A stretch of DNA of 5,038 bases from positions 1 to 5,038 of the forward strand of contig JAJPYW010000270.1 of assembly GCA_021204715.1 (NCBI GenBank), in the 5' to 3' direction. A program made the position numbers and the translations under genes. The stretch's first letter is position 1; each line of letters starts with the position of its first letter. Positions 1 to 5,038 of the stretch are shown here, piece after piece. This DNA comes from Prevotellaceae bacterium. GTDB taxonomy: Bacteria > Bacteroidota > Bacteroidia > Bacteroidales > Bacteroidaceae. Under the pieces are notes generated by a model. That model was not told the DNA's origin, searched no databases, and saw only the letters and a program-made list of their open reading frames with translations.

Positions 1-1246
1 CGGCCTCGCCGATGAGCGAGTATTTATGGGTGTGGATGTGGGTGGCTGTTTGGAACGTGGCTATATCGTCTTGCGCTTCGGTGTAGTCGTAATCGTAGCC
101 CGATTTGTAGTAGGTGCCCACCACATTCATCACTATTTCATGCTTGTCGTGGAAGAGCTTGCTGAAGTAGAGGTCCATGACGGGGCTGAGGTAGTTGTCT
201 TTATCGGAACTACGGCCCGATTGTTCTATCCTTGTGCCGTCGGTCGTGGCGGATATGCGCTGGGTGGAGGAGCGGCGGCGGTTGAGCGCGCCGAGCGACA
301 GCTTCGCGCTCAGCAGGTAATCGTCGGTCTTTGTATGGTTGAAGCGCAGTTCGGCCAAATGTTGCTCGTAGGCGTAGGGGCTGTTCTCGCCGCTCTTCTG
401 CTTGTCGTAGGCTTTGCCGCCGATGGTGTAGGCCAACTGTTCATCGAGCACGCGCTTGTGGTAGTCGCGGTAGTTGATATTGTATTTCACGCCTATTTGG
501 GAACGGCCGTGGTTGTAGTTGAAGTCGACCACGTTGTTGCCGAAACCGGTGGTGAGCGCGTTCTGGGTGTTCAAGGCAAGCGAGCCGCCTGTTTGCTTCG
601 CTTTGGTGATTACGTTGATGACGGCACCTAACCCCATGTTGGCATACCGGACGGGTGGCTGTGTGTAGTAATCTATCTTGGCGATGTCATCGGGCGGTAT
701 GACCGACAGGTCGACGGGCGTGGAGGGTATGCCGTTGATGAGTATCTTCACGGCCTTTCCGTCGATGGCGGTGACGGTTTGGTCTATCACTTGTACTTTG
801 GGCAAGCTTTCCAACGCGGCCAACGCGCTGCCGTAACGGTTCTTCTCGTCTTGGGTGAGCTTGTACTCCCTTTTGTCGGCAAACCGCTTTACCATGCTGG
901 CAGTGACGGTCACTTCATCCAACGCGGTTGTGGATTCCTGCAAGGTGACGGTGCCTATATCAATGGATGTCTGCAAAAAGAGACGGCCGGCATAGTCGCT
1001 GAATCCGATGGCGGAGATGCCTATACCGTAGTTTCCTTGCTCGAGCTTCTCCAAGGTGAAAGCACCGTTGTTGTCGGAAACGGTGAACTGCTTCTTGAGG
1101 CTGTCGGGCTGCAATACAACCCATACGTGGCAACCGGCAAGCGGTTCGCCCCCGCTGTCGGCCACACGGCCATGTATGGAAAGGCTTTGTGCAAACGTTG
1201 CGGGGCTTTCACAAGAGAGGAACAGGTATAGTAAAGCGCGTTTTAT
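1..1246 (-). CDS. TonB-dependent-receptor-like outer membrane beta-barrel protein, N-terminal part (3' end outside window)
   Basis: Translating the minus strand gives one uninterrupted frame of 415 codons to the left edge. Residues 1-19 look like a short signal peptide (basic KR, then ALLYLFL, probable cleavage near TFA/QS). Residues about 22-104 form a carboxypeptidase-regulatory-like beta-sandwich (HGRVAD, GEPLAG, SDNNGAFTLEKL, GNYGIGISAIGF). A linker (LDEVTVTA, 109-116) leads to a plug domain at about 117-215 with LESLPKVQV, DGKAVKILING and ANMGLGAVINVITK. From about 216 the sequence alternates polar and aromatic residues, as in barrel strands. This order is typical of the Bacteroidota outer-membrane beta-barrel family (OMP_b-brl_3-like) and argues for TonB-linked or related transport across the outer membrane; the substrate cannot be read. 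No SusD-like partner is visible, but the downstream side is cut off. Oddity: between the upstream in-frame TAA and the domain there is no ATG, GTG or TTG. The start given is an ATA at 1246-1244, placed by the signal peptide and promoter spacing. A start-codon mutation or sequence error is possible. Confidence 0.85.
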   Translation of the reverse strand, partial: MKRALLYLFLSCESPATFAQSLSIHGRVADSGGEPLAGCHVWVVLQPDSLKKQFTVSDNNGAFTLEKLEQGNYGIGISAIGFSDYAGRLFLQTSIDIGTVTLQESTTALDEVTVTASMVKRFADKREYKLTQDEKNRYGSALAALESLPKVQVIDQTVTAIDGKAVKILINGIPSTPVDLSVIPPDDIAKIDYYTQPPVRYANMGLGAVINVITKAKQTGGSLALNTQNALTTGFGNNVVDFNYNHGRSQIGVKYNINYRDYHKRVLDEQLAYTIGGKAYDKQKSGENSPYAYEQHLAELRFNHTKTDDYLLSAKLSLGALNRRRSSTQRISATTDGTRIEQSGRSSDKDNYLSPVMDLYFSKLFHDKHEIVMNVVGTYYKSGYDYDYTEAQDDIATFQTATHIHTHKYSLIGEA

Positions 1247-1272
1247 AAATGGGGGATTATTCGTTTACCCGG

Positions 1273-1301
1273 CAAAGGTAGTGATTTCTGTAAGAAACAA
1301 A
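1273..1301 (-). promoter_or_regulatory. Probable Bacteroidota-type promoter of the receptor-like gene
   Basis: On the minus strand, TACCTTTG (1280-1273) matches the Bacteroidota -7 consensus TAnnTTTG exactly, and TTTG (1301-1298) lies 17 bases upstream as a -33 element. The -7 box ends 26 bases before the proposed ATA start, the same distance as for the DJ-1-family gene. A run of nine G (minus strand) begins three bases upstream of the -33 element. The prediction rests on motif match only. Confidence 0.6.
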
Positions 1302-1304
1302 AGT

Positions 1305-1313
1305 CCCCCCCCC
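1305..1313. repeat. Homopolymer tract C9 (G9 on the minus strand)
   Basis: Nine consecutive C on the plus strand lie between the guaA stop and the -33 element of the receptor-like gene's promoter. It is the longest homopolymer I noticed in the window. Such tracts are prone to slipped-strand length change and also to sequencing error. It lies outside both coding regions. Confidence 0.9.
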
Positions 1314-1344
1314 TAAGTTAAACTAACATAAAAGCGCTTCTCTT

Positions 1345-2898
1345 TTACTCCCACTCAATCGTCGAAGGCGGTTTGGAGGAGATGTCGTAGCAGACGCGGT
1401 TCACGCCTTTCACTTTGTTGATGATGTCGTTGGATACCTTGGCGAGGAACTCGTAAGGCAGGTGTGCCCAGTCGGCGGTCATGGCGTCGGTGGAGGTGAC
1501 GGCGCGCAAGGCCACGGCGCGCTCATACGTGCGCTCGTCGCCCATGACACCCACCGACTGTACGGGCAGCAGGATGACGCCGGCTTGCCACACTTTGTGG
1601 TAGAGGGCGGTCTCGGTGCCATCGGGTTCGGTGACTTTCCAGCCGCGCAAGCCTTGGATGAAGATGTCGTCGGCTTCTTGCAATACGGCTACTTTCTGCG
1701 GCGTGATGTCGCCCAATATACGCACGGCCAAGCCCGGTCCGGGGAAGGGATGACGGGTGATGAGGTGCTCGGGCATGCCAAGCTCGCGTCCCACACGGCG
1801 CACTTCGTCCTTGAAGAGCAGGCGCAGCGGCTCGCAGAGTTTCAGCTTCATCTTCTCGGGCAGTCCGCCCACGTTGTGGTGGCTCTTGATGGTGGTGCCG
1901 GTAATGGAGAGCGACTCGATGCAGTCGGGGTAGATGGTGCCTTGGGCCAGCCATTTCACATCTTTTATCTTGCCGGCTTCTTCATCGAACACGTCGATGA
2001 AGTTCTTGCCGATAATCTTGCGTTTCTTCTCGGGCTCGACGACGCCGGCAAGGTCGGCGAAGAAGCGCGCGCTGGCATCCACGCCTATGACGTTCAGCCC
2101 CATGCTTTCGTAGTGGTGCATCACTTCATGGAACTCGTTCTTGCGCAGCATGCCGTGGTCTACGAAGATGCAGGTGAGGTTCTTTCCTATGGCGCGGTTC
2201 AGCAGCATGGCGCATACCGACGAGTCCACGCCGCCGCTCAATCCCAACACTACCTTGTCATTGCCCAAACGTTCTTTTAGCGAGGCTACGGTGGTCTCGA
2301 TGAAGGAGGCTGCGTTCCAGTCTTGCTTGCAGCCGCAAATGTCCACCACGAAGTTCTTCAGCAGCTCGGTGCCCTCTTCGGTGTGGTACACTTCGGGGTG
2401 GAACTGCACGCCCCACAGCCGCTCTCCTTCTACTTGGTAGGCGGCTATCCGCACCTTGTCGGTGGAGGCTATGGGCTTGAAGGTGGCGGGTACCTCGGTG
2501 ATGGTGTCGCCGTGGCTCATCCACACTTGTGTGCCTTGGCTGATGCCTTGGAAGAGCGGGTCCGCTTGGTCTATATGGGTTAAGTGGGCGCGTCCGTATT
2601 CACGGCTTCCGGCGGGCTCCACACGTCCGCCGCCGCTGAACGCCATGAACTGCGCGCCGTAGCAGATGCCGAGTACGGGATACTTGCCGCGCAACAGACT
2701 TAAGTCTATCTTGAAGGCCTTCTCATCGTACACGGAAAAGGGACTGCCTGAAAGGATGACGCCGCGCACGCCGCTGTCTTCTTCGGGGAACTTGTTGTAG
2801 GGAACGATTTCGCAATAGACATTCAGCTCGCGCACGCGCCGGCCGATGAGCTGGGTGGTTTGGGAACCGAAATCAAGAATGATGATCTTTTCCTGCAT
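1345..2898 (-). CDS. guaA: GMP synthase, glutamine-hydrolysing
   Basis: Converts XMP to GMP using ATP and ammonia from glutamine, the last step of de novo guanine nucleotide synthesis, in the cytosol. The 517-residue protein is complete. The class I glutamine amidotransferase domain (about 4-188) carries nucleophile C79 in GICYGAQ and the partner residues H167 and E169 in FHPEV. The ATP pyrophosphatase domain follows, with the P-loop SGGVDSS at 221-227 and FVDHGM at 245-250. The C-terminal XMP-binding/dimerisation part has [11 protein letters not shown] (383-393), [14 protein letters not shown] and the usual KPPSTIEWE end. The ATG at 2898 is chosen because [13 protein letters not shown] is the normal family N-terminus. 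An upstream in-frame ATG at 2985 would add 29 unrelated residues and would place the promoter inside the gene. Residues 421-431 ([11 protein letters not shown]) appear to be an insertion relative to the Bacteroides GuaA I recall, where the segment is about ten residues shorter. The gene is divergent from the DJ-1-family gene and 98 bases upstream of the receptor-like gene. No riboswitch is visible in its short leader. Confidence 0.98.
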   Translation of the reverse strand: MQEKIIILDFGSQTTQLIGRRVRELNVYCEIVPYNKFPEEDSGVRGVILSGSPFSVYDEKAFKIDLSLLRGKYPVLGICYGAQFMAFSGGGRVEPAGSREYGRAHLTHIDQADPLFQGISQGTQVWMSHGDTITEVPATFKPIASTDKVRIAAYQVEGERLWGVQFHPEVYHTEEGTELLKNFVVDICGCKQDWNAASFIETTVASLKERLGNDKVVLGLSGGVDSSVCAMLLNRAIGKNLTCIFVDHGMLRKNEFHEVMHHYESMGLNVIGVDASARFFADLAGVVEPEKKRKIIGKNFIDVFDEEAGKIKDVKWLAQGTIYPDCIESLSITGTTIKSHHNVGGLPEKMKLKLCEPLRLLFKDEVRRVGRELGMPEHLITRHPFPGPGLAVRILGDITPQKVAVLQEADDIFIQGLRGWKVTEPDGTETALYHKVWQAGVILLPVQSVGVMGDERTYERAVALRAVTSTDAMTADWAHLPYEFLAKVSNDIINKVKGVNRVCYDISSKPPSTIEWE

Positions 2899-2930
2899 AT
2901 AGAAAATGGGTTGTTTTGGTAAATGATGTG

Positions 2931-2938
2931 CAAAAGTA
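2931..2938 (-). promoter_or_regulatory. Probable -7 box of the guaA promoter
   Basis: On the minus strand the octamer is TACTTTTG, an exact TAnnTTTG match. It ends 32 bases before the guaA ATG, implying a short leader of roughly 25 bases. I see no clear TTTG -33 element at the expected distance. The leader is A/C-rich and lacks a Shine-Dalgarno sequence, as is common in this phylum. Confidence 0.55.
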
Positions 2939-2993
2939 GAAAAAACAGCGGAATATTGCAGGCGGATAAAGGGCTTTTTCTGCAATTAATGTG

Positions 2994-3001
2994 TATCTTT
3001 G
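2994..3001 (+). promoter_or_regulatory. Probable -7 box of the DJ-1 / ispD / recG cluster
   Basis: TATCTTTG matches TAnnTTTG exactly and ends 26 bases before the ATG at 3028. No good TTTG -33 element is seen; the region upstream is T-rich (TTTTT at 2975-2979). I see no similar box before ispD, so this may be the promoter for all three plus-strand genes. It is back-to-back with the guaA -7 box, with 55 bases between the two octamers. Confidence 0.55.
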
Positions 3002-3013
3002 CGCAAATTAAAC

Positions 3014-3020
3014 AAGGAGA
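3014..3020 (+). promoter_or_regulatory. Shine-Dalgarno-like ribosome binding site
   Basis: AAGGAGA lies seven bases before the ATG at 3028 and supports that start over the in-frame upstream ATG at 2923. It is notable because the other starts here have no well-spaced Shine-Dalgarno sequence; ispD has only a GGAG two bases from its ATG. Confidence 0.7.
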
Positions 3021-3027
3021 ACAGTGT

Positions 3028-3576
3028 ATGGATACTGCTTATATTTTTTTGGCGGACGGCTTTGAAGAGATGGAGGCTTTTACCGCCGTGGATGTATTGA
3101 GAAGGGCCGGCGTGAAGGTGATGATGATATCGGTGACGCCCGACGAGATAGTGAAAGGCGCGCACGGCATATCGGTGTTGTGCGACAAGAACGTGGTGAA
3201 CTGCGACTTTTACGACGCGGGAACGCTCTTGCTGCCGGGCGGGCTGCCCGGTGCCACCACCTTGTGCGAGTGCAAGGAACTGCAGAACCTGCTGCAACGT
3301 TTCATGAAGAAGGAACGGCTGATTGGCGCCATTTGCGCAGCGCCCATGATGTTGGGCAAGTTGGGCTTGCTCAAAGGTAAGAAGGCTACCTGCTATCCGG
3401 GTTTCGACCAGTACTTGGAGGGTGCCGAATACACGGGTGCCATGGTGGAGCGCGACGGCAACATCATTACCGGCAAGGGGCCGGGTGCCGCCATGCCGTT
3501 TGCATTGGCTATCGTGGAATACTTGCTTGGCAAGGAGAAGGTGCAGGAATTGAAAGAGGCGATGATTGTTGAATGA
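3028..3576 (+). CDS. DJ-1/PfpI family protein (YajL/ThiJ-like)
   Basis: A 182-residue, single-domain cytosolic protein, the normal length for bacterial DJ-1 homologues. Visible family signatures are IFLADGFEEMEAFTAVDVLRRAG (6-28), with E16 matching the glutamate that hydrogen-bonds the reactive cysteine in DJ-1; LLLPGG (67-72); the nucleophile elbow AICAAP with C103; and the C-terminal block ITGKGPGAAMPFALAIVEYLLG (147-168). The segment after the elbow reads KATCYPGF, so the histidine found nearby in human DJ-1 (H126) is not apparent. Family members are linked to oxidative stress response, chaperone activity and glyoxalase or deglycase activity, but the physiological substrate is disputed. 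Older annotations as thiamine biosynthesis enzymes (ThiJ) are not reliable. The ATG at 3028 is chosen for the Shine-Dalgarno, the upstream -7 box and the family N-terminus. ispD follows 80 bases later, probably in the same transcript. Confidence 0.92.
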   Translation: MDTAYIFLADGFEEMEAFTAVDVLRRAGVKVMMISVTPDEIVKGAHGISVLCDKNVVNCDFYDAGTLLLPGGLPGATTLCECKELQNLLQRFMKKERLIGAICAAPMMLGKLGLLKGKKATCYPGFDQYLEGAEYTGAMVERDGNIITGKGPGAAMPFALAIVEYLLGKEKVQELKEAMIVE

Positions 3577-3614
3577 CTTGCGTGCCGCCTCTTTTGACAG
3601 GCGCGTAGGCTCTC

Positions 3615-3644
3615 CCGCCGGCGCGCTTGTCGCTTGGGCGGCGG
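3615..3644 (+). repeat. GC-rich inverted repeat in the DJ-1 / ispD spacer
   Basis: CCGCCG at 3615-3620 is the reverse complement of CGGCGG at 3639-3644, with an 18-base loop that has a further GCG/CGC pairing (3621-3623 with 3631-3633). It ends 12 bases before the ispD ATG, so an RNA hairpin could affect ispD translation. There is no following T-run, so it is not an intrinsic terminator. In such GC-rich sequence it may be chance. Confidence 0.3.
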
Positions 3645-3656
3645 TCTTGTGGAGCG

Positions 3657-4331
3657 ATGGAGCGGTATGCTTTGATTGTGGCCGGCGGCAAGGGAGTGCG
3701 CATGGGTGGCGAGCTTCCCAAGCAATTTCTCCCTATCGGGGGAAAGCCGGTATTGATGCGCACCGTGGAGGCTTTCCACGCTTATACTTCCGAAATAAAG
3801 ATTATATTGGTGCTTCCCGAAGCGCAGCTCGACTATTGGGCGCTGCTCTGCGGGGAGTATCGTTTTACCATACCCCACAGGGTGGTAACCGGTGGGGAAA
3901 CACGTTTCCAATCGGTGAAGAACGGCTTGCAGTGGGTGCAGGCGCCGGGCTTGGTGGGGGTGCACGACGGGGTGCGTCCCTTTGTATCGCCCGAAGTGAT
4001 AGGGCGCTGTTACAGCTTGGCGGCCGAAAAGCGGGCGGTGATTCCCGTGACGGACGTGGTGGAGACATTGCGCCGCGTTACTGCCGACGGCAGCCTGACT
4101 GTGGACCGCTCGGCTTATAAGTTGGTGCAGACGCCGCAGGTGTTCGACGCGGCGTTGTTGCTCGAGGCTTACAGTCAACCATACCAACCCCGCTTCACGG
4201 ACGACGCTTCGGTAGTGGAGGCCATGGGCGTGCCTGTCTTCTTGACGGAAGGCAACCGGGAGAACATCAAGATAACCACTCCTTTCGATTTGAAGATAGC
4301 CGAAGCCATACTTAGTCCATGTTCGATTTGA
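3657..4331 (+). CDS. ispD: 2-C-methyl-D-erythritol 4-phosphate cytidylyltransferase
   Basis: Transfers CMP from CTP to 2-C-methyl-D-erythritol 4-phosphate, the third step of the MEP (non-mevalonate) isoprenoid pathway, in the cytosol. The 224-residue protein is close to the family's usual length. The N-terminal nucleotide-binding signature is [13 protein letters not shown] (5-17) followed by PKQF (21-24); R15 and K22 correspond to the catalytic Arg/Lys pair. Further motifs are [14 protein letters not shown] (78-91), HDGVRPF (103-109), R151 before KLVQTPQ (155-161), TDD (181-183) and [11 protein letters not shown] (199-209), whose K205 matches the conserved C-terminal lysine. All expected active-site motifs are present. 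The ATG at 3657 is chosen because [11 protein letters not shown] is the normal start; a TTG at 3627 would add ten unconserved residues. The 3' end overlaps recG by 13 bases in another frame, which suggests coupled translation. No separate promoter is seen. Confidence 0.97.
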   Translation: MERYALIVAGGKGVRMGGELPKQFLPIGGKPVLMRTVEAFHAYTSEIKIILVLPEAQLDYWALLCGEYRFTIPHRVVTGGETRFQSVKNGLQWVQAPGLVGVHDGVRPFVSPEVIGRCYSLAAEKRAVIPVTDVVETLRRVTADGSLTVDRSAYKLVQTPQVFDAALLLEAYSQPYQPRFTDDASVVEAMGVPVFLTEGNRENIKITTPFDLKIAEAILSPCSI

Positions 4332-5038
4332 CCACGCGCGACATCAAGTTCTTGCCGGGTGTGGGACCCGCGCGGGCGGCGTTGCTCGACAAGGAGCTCG
4401 GCATCCGTTCTTTCCACGACCTGCTCTATTATTTCCCTTATAAATATGTAGACCGCAGCCGCGTCTATGCCATTAACGAGGTGGACGGCTCCATGCCTTA
4501 CATCCAGTTGGAGGGGGAGATGGCGAGCTTCGAGACGGCGGGCGAGGGGAGGCAGCGGCGGCTCATCGCCCATTTCACGGACGGCACGGGCTTCATCGAC
4601 TTGATATGGTTTCAGGGCATCAAGTATGTGCTGGGCCGCTACAAGCTGCAGCAGAAATATATTGTCTTCGGCAAGCCGTCGGTCTATAACGGGCGGGTAA
4701 ACATCGCCCATCCCGATGTGGACCCGGTGCAGGACATTACACTTACGGGCCGCGGCCTGCAGCCTTTCTACAACACCACGGAGAAGATGAAGCGCGCCTT
4801 CTTGAACTCACACGCCGTGGAGAAGCTCACAGCCGCCGTTGTGCGGCAGCTCGCTGTCCCTTTGCCCGAGACGCTCACGCCGCAGATTCTTTCCACACAC
4901 CGGTTGATGCCGCTTACGGAGGCTTTGTGTCAAGTGCATTTTCCCTCCAACACCGATTTGCTGAAAAAGGCGCGGTTCCGCTTGAAGTTCGAGGAGCTTT
5001 TCTATGTGCAGTTGAATATATTGCGCTATGCCAAGGAC
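4319..5038 (+). CDS. recG: ATP-dependent DNA helicase RecG, N-terminal part (3' end outside window)
   Basis: RecG binds branched DNA and drives fork reversal and Holliday-junction branch migration in replication restart and recombinational repair. The window holds 240 residues of a protein usually near 700 long, and the frame is open to the right edge. Residues 10-47 carry the helix-hairpin-helix-like start [20 protein letters not shown], then [16 protein letters not shown]. Residues about 58-135 form the OB-fold wedge domain ([29 protein letters not shown], ending at NIAHPDV). The linker includes [17 protein letters not shown] (147-163), and the segment before the helicase core is [22 protein letters not shown] (219-240). 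The Walker A and later helicase motifs lie beyond the window, so integrity cannot be judged. The ATG at 4319 sits within the last codons of ispD (13-base overlap), so translation is probably coupled to it. Nothing abnormal is seen. Confidence 0.96.
   Translation, partial: MFDLTTRDIKFLPGVGPARAALLDKELGIRSFHDLLYYFPYKYVDRSRVYAINEVDGSMPYIQLEGEMASFETAGEGRQRRLIAHFTDGTGFIDLIWFQGIKYVLGRYKLQQKYIVFGKPSVYNGRVNIAHPDVDPVQDITLTGRGLQPFYNTTEKMKRAFLNSHAVEKLTAAVVRQLAVPLPETLTPQILSTHRLMPLTEALCQVHFPSNTDLLKKARFRLKFEELFYVQLNILRYAKD

Noticed and set aside
1021..1212. Minus-strand open frame of 63 codons starting with GTG near the receptor gene's start
   Set aside because: It is a different frame from the domain-bearing one and lacks a signal peptide or family similarity; joining it to the receptor would need a frameshift that nothing else supports.
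26..1231. Plus-strand open frames across the receptor-like gene (26-631 and 779-1231)
   Set aside because: They are antisense to a continuous reading frame with clear domain motifs; their valine- and glycine-rich translations look like artefacts.
1330..1346. Possible terminator hairpin just after guaA (AAAAG / CTTTT, with the palindrome AAGCGCTT inside)
   Set aside because: The stem is five mostly A-T pairs with no following T-run, too weak to call an intrinsic terminator.
1462..2280. Long open frame (272 codons) on the plus strand across guaA
   Set aside because: It is fully antisense to the conserved guaA coding sequence, its translation resembles no family I know, and long antisense frames are expected in GC-rich coding DNA.
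2899..2985. N-terminal extension of GuaA from the ATG at 2985
   Set aside because: The 29 extra residues are not part of the family and the likely -7 box (2931-2938) lies inside them.
2923..3027. N-terminal extension of the DJ-1-family protein from the ATG at 2923
   Set aside because: The extension contains the -7 box and the Shine-Dalgarno; the family N-terminus starts at the ATG at 3028.
3393..4187. Minus-strand open frame of 264 codons across the DJ-1-family gene end and ispD
   Set aside because: It is antisense to two well-supported genes and has no recognisable motif.

Overview
The window comes from a bacterium of the order Bacteroidales (phylum Bacteroidota), probably Bacteroides-like and fairly GC-rich. 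Three lines of evidence support this. The promoter -7 boxes match the Bacteroidota form TAnnTTTG. There is a carboxypeptidase-regulatory-like/plug/outer-membrane-barrel protein of the kind abundant in this phylum. The GuaA sequence is strongly Bacteroides-like. The species cannot be named from the sequence alone.

Layout. Bases 1-1246 (minus) hold the first 415 codons of an outer-membrane TonB-dependent-receptor-like protein that runs off the left edge. Bases 1247-1344 are a spacer with that gene's promoter and a run of nine C. Bases 1345-2898 (minus) are a complete guaA (GMP synthase). Bases 2899-3027 are a divergent intergenic region with back-to-back -7 boxes. A plus-strand cluster follows: a DJ-1/PfpI-family gene (3028-3576), ispD (3657-4331) and the first 240 codons of recG (4319 to the right edge). 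ispD and recG overlap by 13 bases.

How the genes relate. GuaA makes GMP, IspD makes an MEP-pathway isoprenoid precursor, and RecG remodels stalled replication forks. The DJ-1-family protein is probably a stress or repair protein of unknown substrate. They share no pathway; this looks like a housekeeping neighbourhood in which DJ-1, ispD and recG are probably co-transcribed. The receptor-like gene lies downstream of guaA on the same strand but has its own promoter-like sequence.

Novelty. I see no new defence, mobile or biosynthetic system, and no CRISPR, tRNA, rRNA or insertion sequence. The best leads are the receptor gene's lack of any ATG, GTG or TTG start, with ATA the only well-placed candidate; the C9/G9 tract next to its promoter; and a short insertion in the GuaA C-terminal domain.
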